A DNA stretch of 64,000 nt from an uncultured Lachnospiraceae bacterium (GTDB lineage: Bacteria > Bacillota > Clostridia > Lachnospirales > Lachnospiraceae), in NCBI GenBank assembly GCA_910585465.1, contig CAJUEW010000005.1:70808-134807 (forward strand), read 5' to 3'. The position numbers were made by a program, and so were the translations under genes. This document shows positions 7,096 through 16,640 of the stretch, piece by piece. Below the pieces are notes generated by a model that saw only the letters and a program-made list of their open reading frames with translations, ran no database searches and had not been told where the DNA came from. Position 1 is the stretch's first letter. Each line of letters starts with the position of its first letter.

Positions 7096-9030
7096 CTAAA
7101 ATTCAAATACTGCAATTCCATACGGAGACAACGGATACTCCACATAGAATTTCTGTCCGTCGCACTCTCCCTTTTTCGCCTCGTATACCTGAGGCTTCTC
7201 ACGGCCGTTGCCGCCAAACTCTGCCGCATCGCCGTCCAGCACCAGTTTATATTTTTTCTTTTTGGGAACCCCAACCCGATAGTCCGGACGTTCCATCGGC
7301 GTAAAATTCACCACAAACAAGAGATTCTTTCTCTTGGTCTTGCTGTAACGGACAAAGCTGAAGATACTCCGGAAACAGTCGTCCGCATTGATCCACTGAA
7401 AGCCGTCCCAGCTGTCATCCATTTCATAGAGACAGCGGTATTTCTTATACATATGAAGCAATGCCTTCACAAAGCTCTGCATCTGCTGATGGCGCTCTTC
7501 CTTCAGGAGATACCAGTCAAGCTCTCTTGCTTCGCTCCATTCCTGAAGCTGTGCGAATTCACTGCCCATGAACAAAAGCTTCTTGCCCGGATGTCCGAAC
7601 ATAAATGTATATCCGGCTCTTAAATTTGCGAACTTGTCATCCAGATAGCCCGGCATTTTATTCAGCATAGAACATTTCAAATGTACTACTTCATCATGTG
7701 ACAGCACAAGAATATAATTTTCGCTGCATGCATAGCTCATGGCAAAGGTCATTTTATTATGATTATCTTTACGGAAATAAGGATCCAGCTTCATATACTC
7801 CAGAAAATCATTCATCCATCCCATGTTCCACTTGAAGTTAAAGCCAAGCCCGTCTTCTTCCACATCCTTAGTCACTCCCGGCCATGCAGTAGACTCCTCG
7901 GCAATGATCATGGAACCATCTTCTCTCCCTTTAATAATAGAATTCAGATGTTTAAAGAACCAGATAGCCTCCAGATTCTGGTTTCCTCCGTATTTGTTCG
8001 GCAGCCACTGCCCGTCTCTCTTCCCATAGTCAAGATAGAGCATGGAAGCAACCGCATCCACACGGAGTCCGTCAATGTGATAATGCTGAATCCAGTACAG
8101 CGCATTGGCAATCAGGAAATTGCGCACTTCCGATTTCTCGTAATTAAAAATCTTGGTCCCCCAGTCCGGATGTTCTCCCCGGCGGCTGTCCGGATGCTCA
8201 AAAAGCGGAGTGCCGTCAAAGTTAGCCAGACCATGTCCGTCCCTTGGGAAATGAGCCGGCACCCAGTCCAAGATGACACCTATGTTGCGTTTATGCAGAT
8301 AGTCAACCAAATACTGAAAATCTGCAGGAGATCCATGACGGGACGTAGGCGCAAAATATCCGGTCACCTGATAACCCCAGGAACCGTCAAACGGATGCTC
8401 TGCAATTCCCATCAGTTCCACATGCGTATAGCCCATATCCTTTACATATTTTGCCAGCTCCACCGCAAATTCCCGGTAAGTATAGTATCCGTCCTCTCCA
8501 TCCTCATGGGCATGGCGCCTCCAGGAGCCGGGATGCACCTCATAAATGGACATGGCCTCTTCCGGCCCGTTCCAGCTTTTTCGTTTTTCCATCCACTTCT
8601 CATCATGCCATGTAAAGTGATCGATATCCGCCACTCTGGAAGCATTTCCCGGACGCTTCTCTGCATAAAAAGCAAAGGGATCCGCTTTATAAAGGTATTC
8701 CCCCTTCTGGGTCTCAATCAAATATTTATACATACAGCCCTCTTCCAGTTCCGGAATAAAGACCTCATAGATTCCAAGCGGCTCCAGACGGGTCATCTCA
8801 TATCCGTCCGTGCCCCAGCAGTTAAACTCCCCAACTACGCGCACTCTTTTCGCATTTGGCGCCCATACCGCAAAATAAACTCCCTTCTCTCCCTTGTACT
8901 CCGCAGGATGAGCCCCCAGCTTCTTATAAATCTCGTAATGGGTCCCCTGTCCGAAGAGATACTGATCTGTATCAGTGACAGCACACCACGGCCGTTCTTC
9001 CACTTTTGTCTTTACTTGTTTTTTACCCAT
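7096..9030 (-). CDS. glgB: 1,4-alpha-glucan branching enzyme
   Basis: GlgB transfers alpha-1,4 glucan segments to alpha-1,6 positions in glycogen. The 644-residue protein has an N-terminal CBM48-like domain (YFAVWAPNAKRVRVVGEFN, about residues 50-70). The GH13 barrel carries DWVPAHFPRD, the nucleophile region GLRVDAVASMLYLDY, the acid/base region IIAEESTAWPG and the transition-state Asp in LVLSHDEVVH. A C-terminal beta domain follows. The length matches bacterial GlgB of the shorter type. It lies 12 bases downstream of a GH13 amylase gene and is probably co-transcribed with it. No glgC, glgA or glgP is nearby, so the rest of glycogen metabolism is encoded elsewhere. Confidence 0.96.
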   Translation of the reverse strand: MGKKQVKTKVEERPWCAVTDTDQYLFGQGTHYEIYKKLGAHPAEYKGEKGVYFAVWAPNAKRVRVVGEFNCWGTDGYEMTRLEPLGIYEVFIPELEEGCMYKYLIETQKGEYLYKADPFAFYAEKRPGNASRVADIDHFTWHDEKWMEKRKSWNGPEEAMSIYEVHPGSWRRHAHEDGEDGYYTYREFAVELAKYVKDMGYTHVELMGIAEHPFDGSWGYQVTGYFAPTSRHGSPADFQYLVDYLHKRNIGVILDWVPAHFPRDGHGLANFDGTPLFEHPDSRRGEHPDWGTKIFNYEKSEVRNFLIANALYWIQHYHIDGLRVDAVASMLYLDYGKRDGQWLPNKYGGNQNLEAIWFFKHLNSIIKGREDGSMIIAEESTAWPGVTKDVEEDGLGFNFKWNMGWMNDFLEYMKLDPYFRKDNHNKMTFAMSYACSENYILVLSHDEVVHLKCSMLNKMPGYLDDKFANLRAGYTFMFGHPGKKLLFMGSEFAQLQEWSEARELDWYLLKEERHQQMQSFVKALLHMYKKYRCLYEMDDSWDGFQWINADDCFRSIFSFVRYSKTKRKNLLFVVNFTPMERPDYRVGVPKKKKYKLVLDGDAAEFGGNGREKPQVYEAKKGECDGQKFYVEYPLSPYGIAVFEF

Positions 9031-9042
9031 AAGTCTTCCCCT

Positions 9043-10395
9043 CTAGTCGAACAGAAAGATTCTGCCCGCATTTTCCTCTAATGATATGGTTATTTTATCA
9101 CATTCTGCTGTATTTTCACACCCCAAAAATACATCTTTATAGTGAGTTTTACCAACAGGATTCGGTATTTCAAAAGCTGCCGGAGCATCGTCACAGTTCA
9201 CAGCCACCACAACCGCCTGTTCCCCAAGCACTGCCGCATATGCGTACTGACGGTTCCGAAGGTACAGCTCCCGATAGCTCCCTTTTGTCAGACACAGACA
9301 CTCCTTTTTCAGTTTTCCAAGAACAGAAAGAAGCTCTGGAAGCTCCTTCACAGGAGGATTCTGGGAAAGCTCCTTTAGGTCCAGCGCCGGACGCAGAGGA
9401 TCATCGTTTGGCCCCTCCTTGCGTCCCTCAATCCCCCATTCACTTCCATAATATATGGAAGGAATCCCCGGCAGTGTATACAGCAGCATCCACACAAGCG
9501 GCAGATGCTTTTTCTCGTTCAGCTTGGATGCAATCCTGTCCACATCATGATTGTCTACAAAGGAATAAAGCCGTCTTCCCCGGTAAATACCGCCGTTTTC
9601 ATCAAACTGTCTGCGGATGGTATGGGCAATTTCAAAATAATTATGGTCATTATGTCCGGAATACAGACCTTTATGCAGTTCATAATTGGTTACCGAATGC
9701 AGCATGTCCGGCCCGGTCCAGCGGCTGTAATCTCCGTGGATCACCTCTCCCATAAGCCAGAAATCTTCCTTTTCGCTGCCCGTCATACTGCGCATGTCCT
9801 TCATAAACTGAAAGTCCAGACAGTCTGCACAGTCCAGACGAATTCCGTCTATATCAAACTCATGAATCCAAAACCGGATCACATCGAATAAATATTCCCT
9901 GACCTCCTGATTCTGAAGATTCAGATTGGCCAGCTCAAAGCAGTTTCTCCATGCCTTATACCAGAATCCATCATTATAGCAGGTATTTCCCTGAAAGCTC
10001 AGTTCCTGGTACCAGCCGCAGTATCTGGAAGACTCCCGGTTTTTCTGAATATCCTGAAACGCCCAGAACTCCCGGCCCGTATGATTAAACACACCGTCTA
10101 CCACTACTCTGATACCTGAAGCATGACAGTAATTTACAAACTCCTTAAAGTCTTCATTGCTGCCCAGACGTTTGTCCACCAGCTTATAATCTCTTGTGTC
10201 ATATCCGTGGGATGTGGATTCAAACAAAGGCCCGATATAAACAGCCGTACAGCCAAGCTTTTTAATATGATCCACCCAGGGCAATAGCTCCGGCAGACGG
10301 CGCACAACTTCCTCTCCATTATTATATTTTGGTGCCCCCAGCATTCCCAGAGGATACATGTGATAGAACACCGCGCTCTCATACCATTTTTCCAT
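9043..10395 (-). CDS. GH13 alpha-amylase family glycosidase
   Basis: The 450-residue enzyme has the GH13 motifs in order: GVFNHTG, GIRLDCAD with the nucleophile Asp, LMGEVIHGDY with the acid/base Glu, and FVDNHDVDRI. It has no signal peptide, so it acts in the cytoplasm, probably on glycogen or imported maltodextrin. The start at ATG 10395 has AGGAGG 9 bases upstream; a TTG three codons earlier abuts the ribosome site and is unlikely. It is first in an operon with glgB behind a strong sigma-A promoter. The exact bond specificity (amylase, neopullulanase or maltogenic) cannot be read from sequence. Confidence 0.9.
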   Translation of the reverse strand: MEKWYESAVFYHMYPLGMLGAPKYNNGEEVVRRLPELLPWVDHIKKLGCTAVYIGPLFESTSHGYDTRDYKLVDKRLGSNEDFKEFVNYCHASGIRVVVDGVFNHTGREFWAFQDIQKNRESSRYCGWYQELSFQGNTCYNDGFWYKAWRNCFELANLNLQNQEVREYLFDVIRFWIHEFDIDGIRLDCADCLDFQFMKDMRSMTGSEKEDFWLMGEVIHGDYSRWTGPDMLHSVTNYELHKGLYSGHNDHNYFEIAHTIRRQFDENGGIYRGRRLYSFVDNHDVDRIASKLNEKKHLPLVWMLLYTLPGIPSIYYGSEWGIEGRKEGPNDDPLRPALDLKELSQNPPVKELPELLSVLGKLKKECLCLTKGSYRELYLRNRQYAYAAVLGEQAVVVAVNCDDAPAAFEIPNPVGKTHYKDVFLGCENTAECDKITISLEENAGRIFLFD

Positions 10396-10425
10396 AATAT
10401 ACAACCTCCTTGTTATCTTCTCTTC

Positions 10426-10454
10426 ATTATACTAAAAAACTGCCCCTTTATCAA
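10426..10454 (-). promoter_or_regulatory. Sigma-A promoter of the GH13-glgB operon
   Basis: On the minus strand, TTGATA (10449-10454) and TATAAT (10426-10431) are separated by exactly 17 bases, 30 bases before the start codon of the amylase gene. Confidence 0.85.
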
Positions 10455-10473
10455 CGTATGTTCATCTGCCCAT

Positions 10474-10506
10474 ATATAAAAGCAGCCCCTTTCATTCCGG
10501 GGCTGC
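10474..10506 (-). terminator. Rho-independent terminator after telA
   Basis: GCAGCCCC (10482-10489) and GGGGCTGC (10499-10506) form a perfect 8-base stem, followed on the minus strand by TTTTATATAT. It lies 12 bases after the TelA stop. Confidence 0.88.
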
Positions 10507-10517
10507 CTGTTCCTGTC

Positions 10518-11678
10518 TTATCTTCTGCTTATTTCCATCAGCTTTTCACGCATAGTATTTTCAATCTGGGTCAGCTCCGCTTCCGCTTCTCTGCGTCTGT
10601 TTCTGCCTTCCTCCTGAATATGCATAACCTCGTCTAATGTAGAGATTAACGTTTCATTGGTCTGTCTGAGCGTCTCTATATCCACAATACCTCTTTCAGA
10701 TTCTCTTGCTGTCCGCACAGTTGCCATTTTCAAGGTTTCTGCATTCTTCTTCAGCAGCTCATTGGTCATATCGCTGACCGCCTGCTGAGCCTTGGCTGCC
10801 TGTGCAGAATGATCCATACCAATGGCCAGTACCATCTGACTTTTCCACAGCGGAATCGTATTTACCAGTGTGGACTGTATTTTTTCAGACATTACCGTAT
10901 CGTTGTTCTGTATCAGCCGGATCTGGGGTGCCATCTGCATTGCCACCGTCCGGGTTAGTTCCAGATCATGCACCTTCTTTTCAAACCGGTTGCACAATTC
11001 CGCCATATCCCTCGCCTTCTGCGTATCCTCAGGCAGTCCGCTGCTCTCTGCACGCCTTAAAAGCTCAGGAAGTTCCTTAGTCCGTACCATAACAAGCTTC
11101 TGCTTCCCGGCCAGAATATACATGGATAATTCCTTATAATAATTCAGGTTTAATTCATACATCTGGTCCAGCATGGCGGCATCCTTTAAAAGCTGTATCT
11201 GATGCCCCTCTAAAACCTTGCAGATACGATTTATATTCACTTCCGCCTTTTCGTATTTTGCTTTCATATTCGCAAGGCGGTTTGTATTTTTCTTTAAAAA
11301 ACCAAAGAAGCCCTTTTCCTCTTCCTCGTCCTCTATACTTTTCAGCTCCAAAACCACCCGGGCAAGATCCTCTCCGATTTCTCCAAGATCTCTGCTCCTT
11401 ACATTTCCAAGGGCGGTTTCCGAAAAATCCGCGATTTTCTTCTGCGAGCCGGCTCCATACTGCAGAACCATCTGTGAGTTTGTAATATCTATCCGTTCTG
11501 CAAATTCGTCCACCTGCTTCTGTTCCTGCGGTGTAAGAACAACTTTTAACTTTTCCACCTCATCTGCAGCAGAAGGAGTTTCTGCCACATGCGTCTCCTT
11601 ACGCGTATCTTCCTCCGCAAACGGATCCAGCGTCAGTGCAGGAGCCTCCTTTAACATCATTTCCAGGTCTTGATTCAT
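10518..11678 (-). CDS. telA: Toxic anion resistance protein (TelA/KlaA family)
   Basis: The 386-residue protein is soluble, strongly helical and charged. It has the family segments QYGAGSQKKIADFSETAL (near residue 94), GFFGFLKK, and a C-terminal helical region with ETLISTLDEVMHIQEEGRNRR. TelA proteins were named for tellurite resistance on plasmids, but in Firmicutes they are widespread and linked to envelope stress; the molecular activity is unknown. It follows the XpaC-like gene with its ATG directly after that stop codon, a pairing common in this phylum. Start ATG 11678. Confidence 0.9.
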   Translation of the reverse strand: MNQDLEMMLKEAPALTLDPFAEEDTRKETHVAETPSAADEVEKLKVVLTPQEQKQVDEFAERIDITNSQMVLQYGAGSQKKIADFSETALGNVRSRDLGEIGEDLARVVLELKSIEDEEEEKGFFGFLKKNTNRLANMKAKYEKAEVNINRICKVLEGHQIQLLKDAAMLDQMYELNLNYYKELSMYILAGKQKLVMVRTKELPELLRRAESSGLPEDTQKARDMAELCNRFEKKVHDLELTRTVAMQMAPQIRLIQNNDTVMSEKIQSTLVNTIPLWKSQMVLAIGMDHSAQAAKAQQAVSDMTNELLKKNAETLKMATVRTARESERGIVDIETLRQTNETLISTLDEVMHIQEEGRNRRREAEAELTQIENTMREKLMEISRR

Positions 11679-12872
11679 TTACGCTTCCTTCCCCTTTTCC
11701 TTTCTTTCAGAAAATTCGCTCTTCATATAACCATCCTGCATTAAAACGGTCTTCAGCACCTTCGCATCTGCGGCAGCTTCAAATGCCGCTGTCTGATACA
11801 TATCATCCAAAAGCTTTGCAAATGCCTGATTGATCGTGTCCATTGTTTTCTCAATCTCTGTTTTGGCGCTCATAATATTTTCCCCTTGAATACCCGCCTT
11901 ATCAAGATCCGCATAGGACTCCACCAGCTTTACTGTGGCAGGCAGATAATAATCCATAAATTTCCTCATCTGCGGACACTTTTCGGGATGCTCCTTCAAC
12001 ACTGCAAAAATACGCTGAAGAAGATAGTCAAGCTGATACAGTTTATTGGAGATCGTTTCTCCGGCAATTTCCAGATTCAGCTGCCGAAGCCTGTCCATAT
12101 ATTCACGCCCCTCATGCTCAATCCTGATTTCTTCAGGCTTTTCCCCCTCCGGGCCCTCCTGCACTACGGCTGTCTGCCCGGCCTCCTCCTGAAGCTGCTT
12201 CTTCTCCCACTCTCTTTGCACAGATAAATATTGTTCCCAGGTTTCATCGTCCAGAACAAACACCGTTTCCTGAAGATCCATATGTCCCTGGGGAAATATT
12301 CCTGCATTCAGCATGCCTCTCAAATCCCTGCGCACCTTCCGGGCACTCTGCCCTGTACGGGCGGCAAGCTCCCCGATCTCCATATACATCTTTTCACCGG
12401 TCAGCTTCAAATACCGCTCCGCCCGCTGCAAACGCATTCTCAGACTGCAGCCTTTTCTCAGAAGCACGGCTGAAAACACACCCGGAACAGCCATAATCAG
12501 GGTGGCACCGACAGCCGATAAATTCCATGTCACCAAAGCTGCTACCAGTATCAGAAGTGCCAGAAACCCGAAAATCCCCGTTCCGATGCTTCCAAAGACC
12601 GTAAAGAGTATGCCGGACACCCGTCCTTTCTTATAGATAAACGCCGGTAATTTCTTCTGTCTCTCTGCCCTCACAGGACGACCATTCTCCCCATTGAACT
12701 TTATAAGCTGATCGTGCGCCTGACTAACCTGACGGCGCACCTCGTCCATGGCACAGTCTATAGTGTCTTTCACCACATAGTTCATCTGTCCGAAATCCCC
12801 GGATTCCACAGCAGCCTGTACAGCATTCTTGATTTTCGCTCCAATATCGGAAAAATCCTGTTTTTCGCTCAT
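11679..12872 (-). CDS. XpaC-like 5-bromo-4-chloroindolyl phosphate hydrolysis family protein
   Basis: The 397-residue protein has a charged N-terminal region, two or three membrane segments at about residues 85-140 (ILFTVFGSIGTGIFGFLALL and following), and a long soluble C-terminal helical region. The family is named from a Bacillus phenotype of indolyl phosphate hydrolysis, but no catalytic motif is apparent. The start at ATG 12872 is preferred because AAGGA lies 7 bases upstream; a GTG nine codons earlier lacks a ribosome site. It is directly coupled to telA, and both probably act at the membrane. It lies 63 bases after livF with only a weak hairpin between, so read-through from the liv operon is possible. 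Confidence 0.82.
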   Translation of the reverse strand: MSEKQDFSDIGAKIKNAVQAAVESGDFGQMNYVVKDTIDCAMDEVRRQVSQAHDQLIKFNGENGRPVRAERQKKLPAFIYKKGRVSGILFTVFGSIGTGIFGFLALLILVAALVTWNLSAVGATLIMAVPGVFSAVLLRKGCSLRMRLQRAERYLKLTGEKMYMEIGELAARTGQSARKVRRDLRGMLNAGIFPQGHMDLQETVFVLDDETWEQYLSVQREWEKKQLQEEAGQTAVVQEGPEGEKPEEIRIEHEGREYMDRLRQLNLEIAGETISNKLYQLDYLLQRIFAVLKEHPEKCPQMRKFMDYYLPATVKLVESYADLDKAGIQGENIMSAKTEIEKTMDTINQAFAKLLDDMYQTAAFEAAADAKVLKTVLMQDGYMKSEFSERKEKGKEA

Positions 12873-12935
12873 TCTTTCATCCTTGTCAGCAGACTGCACA
12901 GCCTTTGACAGACAAAAACAGCAGCCTGACTGCGC

Positions 12936-13646
12936 CTATTCCCCAAGATATGCCTTTTTTACCGACTCGTCATTCAAAAGATCCTGTGCATTTCCTTCCA
13001 GCACAATGCGTCCTGTCTCCAGTACATAACCGCGATCCGCAATCGAAAGTGCTTTTTTTGCATTCTGCTCCACCAGAAGAACAGTTGTTCCGCCGGCACT
13101 GACACTCTTGATAATATCAAAAATTTCATTTACAAAAATAGGAGATAACCCCATAGACGGCTCATCCATCAAAATAATCCGGGGCTTGGACATCAGAGCG
13201 CGCCCCATGGCAAGCATCTGCTGTTCTCCGCCGGACAGTGTGCCCGCAGGCTGATTTTTGCGCTCCTCCAGTCTCGGAAAACGCTTATAGACCGTCTGAA
13301 GAGAATCCTCGATCTCTTCCTTGCTGCTCCTCGTATATGCGCCCAGCTTAAGGTTTTGAAATACACTTAAAGATGCAAATACGCGTCTTCCCTCCGGCAC
13401 ATGCGCCATGCCTAAAGATACAATCCTATGGGCAGGTATCTTCGTAATATCCGCTCCTTCAAAGGTAACTGTACCATTCTTTGGAGCAATCAATCCGGAA
13501 ATCGTATGAAGTGTTGTTGTTTTACCTGCGCCGTTGGCACCGATCAGCGCAATTACCTCTCCTTCATTGACCTGGAAGGAAATCCCTTTAATAGCCTGAA
13601 TCATTCCATAATAGACTTCCAGATCCTTAATTTCAAGCATTGCCAT
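12936..13646 (-). CDS. livF: Branched-chain amino acid ABC transporter ATP-binding protein LivF
   Basis: The 236-residue ATPase has Walker A GANGAGKTT near residue 36, signature LSGGEQQM near residue 137 and Walker B RIILMDEPSMGLSP. It starts MAMLEIKDLEVYYGMIQAIKGISF, typical of LivF. With LivG it powers uptake of leucine, isoleucine, valine or related amino acids. It is the last gene of the livJHMGF set, 12 bases after livG. Substrate range is inferred from family and gene order. Confidence 0.95.
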   Translation of the reverse strand: MAMLEIKDLEVYYGMIQAIKGISFQVNEGEVIALIGANGAGKTTTLHTISGLIAPKNGTVTFEGADITKIPAHRIVSLGMAHVPEGRRVFASLSVFQNLKLGAYTRSSKEEIEDSLQTVYKRFPRLEERKNQPAGTLSGGEQQMLAMGRALMSKPRIILMDEPSMGLSPIFVNEIFDIIKSVSAGGTTVLLVEQNAKKALSIADRGYVLETGRIVLEGNAQDLLNDESVKKAYLGE

Positions 13647-13658
13647 CCGTCTTTCCTC

Positions 13659-14423
13659 CTATTCTCCAAGATATGCGGTAATAACCTTCGGATCCTTCAA
13701 CACCTCCGAAGTATCTCCGCATGACAGCACCTGTCCGAAATTCAGAACTGTCAGCTTCTCACAGATTCCGGCCACCAGCTTCATATCATGCTCTATCAGA
13801 AGAATTGTCATATGGAACTGGTCGCGCACAAAACGAATCGTATCCATCAGCTCCTGTGTCTCGTTCGGATTCATCCCGGCGGCAGGCTCATCCAGAAGAA
13901 GAAGCTTTGGATTCGTCGCAAGCGCACGGGCAATCTCCAGCTTTCTCTGCTTTCCGTAAGGCAGATTAGATGCTTTATAATCAGCCTCTTTATTCAAATC
14001 AAAAACCTCCAGAAGCTCCATGGCACGTTCATCCATGGCACGTTCTGCCTGACGGAATCTGGGCAGGCGCAGAATCCCTGTCAAGGTAGAATACACATAT
14101 TCCTTCTGATTGTGTAATCCCGCTTTTACATTATCCAGCACCGTCAAATTTGAGAACAGACGGATATTCTGGAAGGTTCTTGCCACACCTTCCTTATTAA
14201 TCTCTATATTCGTCCTTCCGGTGATATCCTCTCCATCCAGAAAGATCTTACCATCTGAAGGCTTATACACGCCTGTCAGCATATTAAAGACTGTTGTCTT
14301 GCCCGCGCCATTTGGGCCAATCAGACCATACAGCTCTCCCTTTTCAATCTCTAAGTTAAAATTATCAACGGCGCGAAGGCCGCCAAAGGAGATACCAAGG
14401 TTTTTCACCTCCAAAATCGCCAT
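13659..14423 (-). CDS. livG: Branched-chain amino acid ABC transporter ATP-binding protein LivG
   Basis: The 254-residue ATPase has Walker A GPNGAGKTT near residue 36, the LivG-specific long insert with GVARTFQNIRLF, a variant signature LPYGKQRKLEIARALAT, and Walker B KLLLLDEPAAGMNP. The signature LPYGKQR in place of LSGGQ is normal for LivG. It pairs with LivF under the LivHM channel. It sits 2 bases after the livM stop, so translation is coupled. Confidence 0.95.
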   Translation of the reverse strand: MAILEVKNLGISFGGLRAVDNFNLEIEKGELYGLIGPNGAGKTTVFNMLTGVYKPSDGKIFLDGEDITGRTNIEINKEGVARTFQNIRLFSNLTVLDNVKAGLHNQKEYVYSTLTGILRLPRFRQAERAMDERAMELLEVFDLNKEADYKASNLPYGKQRKLEIARALATNPKLLLLDEPAAGMNPNETQELMDTIRFVRDQFHMTILLIEHDMKLVAGICEKLTVLNFGQVLSCGDTSEVLKDPKVITAYLGE

Positions 14424-14425
14424 GA

Positions 14426-15490
14426 TTACTGCACCTCCTTCTCTTCCTTATGAAACAGCTTTGCCGGTGAATAACGTTCACGCAGTGAAATCGCCTTGGG
14501 ACTCCAGGTAAAAATCATTGTGGCAATCAAAACCACTGCATAAATCAGCATCCGGTATTCGTTCAGGGATCTTAAAAGCTCCGGAAGCAGAGTAAGTACA
14601 ACCGCTGCAATCATGGAACCACGGATGCTTCCGATACCGCCAAGTACGACGAATACCAGAATCATGATAGACATGTTGTATCCAAAATTCTTTGGAAGCG
14701 CGGTCAGGGTAGACAGATTATGGGCATACAGCACGCCGGCCGCCCCTGACAGAGCTGCGGAAACACTGAACGCCAGAATCTTATATTTTGTAATATTAAT
14801 GCCGATAGATTCCGCAGCAATCCGGTTGTCACGGATCGCCATAATTGCACGGCCTGTTCTGGAATGAACCAGATTAATAACTATAAAAAGAGTAAGCAAA
14901 ACCAGAATGATTCCAATAGTAAAATTGGAATCTGTAGGGGTTCCTGTAATTCCCTGGGCCCCTTTAATAATAACCACTCCATCCGGCTCCATGCCAAGGG
15001 ACATGGCATCCTTCATGGAAAAATGAAAGCCATTGCTGTCAAGGCCAAGATATACCACATTTACCAAATTTTTAATAATCTCGCCAAATGCCAGGGTTAC
15101 GATTGCAAGATAATCTCCCCGCAGGCGAAGCACCGGAATACCGATCAAAACACCGCAGATACCTGCGCAGGCAACTCCTATTAAAAGAGCAATGATAAAC
15201 CGGACTGTCGGAACGGATATTATCTCCGCCGTACATTTAGAAAAAACCGCACCGGCAAAAGCGCCTACACACATAAACCCGGCATGGCCAAGACTCAGCT
15301 CGCCCAAAATGCCGACCGTCAGATTCAGGGACACAGCCAGAATGACATATACGCAGAGAGGAACCAGAATTCCTTTCATCAGGCTGGACATATGTCCGGT
15401 CCGCATAAAAATTTCACAGAAAATATAAGCCAAAATCACGATTCCGTAAGTGATCAGGTTGCTTTTTGTATTTTTTGATAATTTTTTCAT
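14426..15490 (-). CDS. livM: Branched-chain amino acid ABC transporter permease LivM
   Basis: The 354-residue permease has about nine to ten hydrophobic segments, with LSLGHAGFMCVGAFAGA near residue 70 and the coupling region AIRDNRIAAESIGINITKYKILAFSVSAALSGAAGVLYA, typical of LivM. ATG 15490 is chosen because GGAGG lies 8 bases before it; a GTG five codons upstream overlaps the ribosome site. The protein forms the membrane channel with LivH. Confidence 0.94.
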   Translation of the reverse strand: MKKLSKNTKSNLITYGIVILAYIFCEIFMRTGHMSSLMKGILVPLCVYVILAVSLNLTVGILGELSLGHAGFMCVGAFAGAVFSKCTAEIISVPTVRFIIALLIGVACAGICGVLIGIPVLRLRGDYLAIVTLAFGEIIKNLVNVVYLGLDSNGFHFSMKDAMSLGMEPDGVVIIKGAQGITGTPTDSNFTIGIILVLLTLFIVINLVHSRTGRAIMAIRDNRIAAESIGINITKYKILAFSVSAALSGAAGVLYAHNLSTLTALPKNFGYNMSIMILVFVVLGGIGSIRGSMIAAVVLTLLPELLRSLNEYRMLIYAVVLIATMIFTWSPKAISLRERYSPAKLFHKEEKEVQ

Positions 15491-15505
15491 CTCCTCAACC
15501 TCCAC

Positions 15506-16387
15506 TTATACTTTTTCCTGAATCTGCTTTCCGAGAATGCCTGTGGGTTTCACTACAAGCACCACAATCAGCACTGCAAATACAATTGCATCTGCCAGCT
15601 GGGAGGAAATATATGCTTTGCCGAGAATTTCTATAATTCCAAGCAGCACGCCTCCGATAAATGCGCCAGGTATAGAACCGATCCCACCGAATACTGCTGC
15701 CACAAACGCTTTAATACCAGGCATAGCTCCCGTGTATGGTGTCAGAGACGGATAGGCAGAACACAAAAGCACGCCTGCCACAGCCGCCAGGGCAGAACCA
15801 ATTGCAAAAGTCAGCGCAATCGTCCCATTGACATTGATTCCCATAAGCTGGGCAGCACCGTCATCCTCCGACACCGCCAGCATAGCATGCCCTGCCTTGG
15901 AATATTTCATAAAAGCCATCAGACAGATCATAATCGCAACGCAGGCCGCCACCGTTATAATGGTTTCACCCGAAATGTTCAGTTGTCCATCCGCAAACTG
16001 CAGAGGCTTCATCTTCACAACAGAAGAAAACGATTTGGTATTGGCACCAAAAATCAACAATGCAATATTCTGCAGAAAATAACTCGCTCCGATTGCAGTA
16101 ATCAGAACTGCCAGCTTGGATGCATGGCGCAGCGGCTTATAAGCGATTCGTTCAATCGCCATTCCAAGCAGTGTACAGGCAGCCACAGAGATCAGGACGG
16201 ATACCGGAATCGGAAGTCCCATGCTGTTAATCGCCACAAAAGCCACGTAGCTTCCAATCATAATAACGTCGCCATGGGCAAAGTTCAGCATCTTCGCAAT
16301 ACCGTATACCATCGTATATCCCAGCGCAATAATTGCATATACACTGCCAAGGCTGATGCCGTTCAACAGATAGGATACGAAACTCAT
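15506..16387 (-). CDS. livH: Branched-chain amino acid ABC transporter permease LivH
   Basis: The 293-residue permease begins MSFVSYLLNGISLGSVYAIIALGYTMVYGIAKMLNFAHGDV, the hallmark of LivH, and ends with the conserved FGGIGSIPGAFIGG segment. About eight membrane segments are visible. It is separated from livJ by a terminator and has its own promoter (16462-16490), which would let the binding protein and the membrane parts be expressed at different levels. Confidence 0.95.
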   Translation of the reverse strand: MSFVSYLLNGISLGSVYAIIALGYTMVYGIAKMLNFAHGDVIMIGSYVAFVAINSMGLPIPVSVLISVAACTLLGMAIERIAYKPLRHASKLAVLITAIGASYFLQNIALLIFGANTKSFSSVVKMKPLQFADGQLNISGETIITVAACVAIMICLMAFMKYSKAGHAMLAVSEDDGAAQLMGINVNGTIALTFAIGSALAAVAGVLLCSAYPSLTPYTGAMPGIKAFVAAVFGGIGSIPGAFIGGVLLGIIEILGKAYISSQLADAIVFAVLIVVLVVKPTGILGKQIQEKV

Positions 16388-16425
16388 CTTACTTCAACTC
16401 CTCTTTCTTTCATTGTATAAAAGGT

Positions 16426-16463
16426 CTGCACCGGACGGAAATTCGACCGTCCTATCCGCACAG
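16426..16463. promoter_or_regulatory. Operator-like repeats at the livH transcription start
   Basis: CTGCACCGGAC (16426-16436) and TATCCGCACAG (16453-16463) flank a GGACGG...CCGTCC inverted repeat (16433-16438, 16447-16452), just downstream of the livH -10. Both outer elements resemble the half-sites of the palindrome at the livJ start (TATCCGATACAG and CTGCATCGGATA), in opposite arrangement. A shared repressor is inferred. Confidence 0.45.
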
Positions 16464-16490
16464 TATAACATAAAATATATATCAACACAA
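16462..16490 (-). promoter_or_regulatory. Sigma-A promoter of livHMGF
   Basis: On the minus strand, TTGTGT (16485-16490) and TATACT (16462-16467) are separated by 17 bases, with a TG extension before the -10. It lies downstream of the livJ terminator. Confidence 0.75.
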
Positions 16491-16557
16491 GCCGACAATT
16501 TCTTGAGTTTTTGCATTTTTATAACAATAATCAAAAGTTCCAGCCGTCAAAGGCAGC

Positions 16558-16595
16558 AAAAAACAAGAAAGGGGCATTCCTGTCCGGAACGCCCC
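16558..16595 (-). terminator. Terminator between livJ and livH
   Basis: GGGGCATTCC (16571-16580) pairs with GGAACGCCCC (16586-16595) with one wobble, followed on the minus strand by TTTCTTGTTTTTT. It ends or reduces transcription after the binding protein gene. Confidence 0.85.
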
Positions 16596-16640
16596 TGTTC
16601 TTTCATTCTAATATCATAATTGCCTGTACTGCCGTCTAAA

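Noticed and set aside
7759..9081. Plus-strand reading frame of 440 codons opposite glgB
   Set aside because: glgB on the other strand has all catalytic motifs; the plus frame has no domain pattern and is a shadow.
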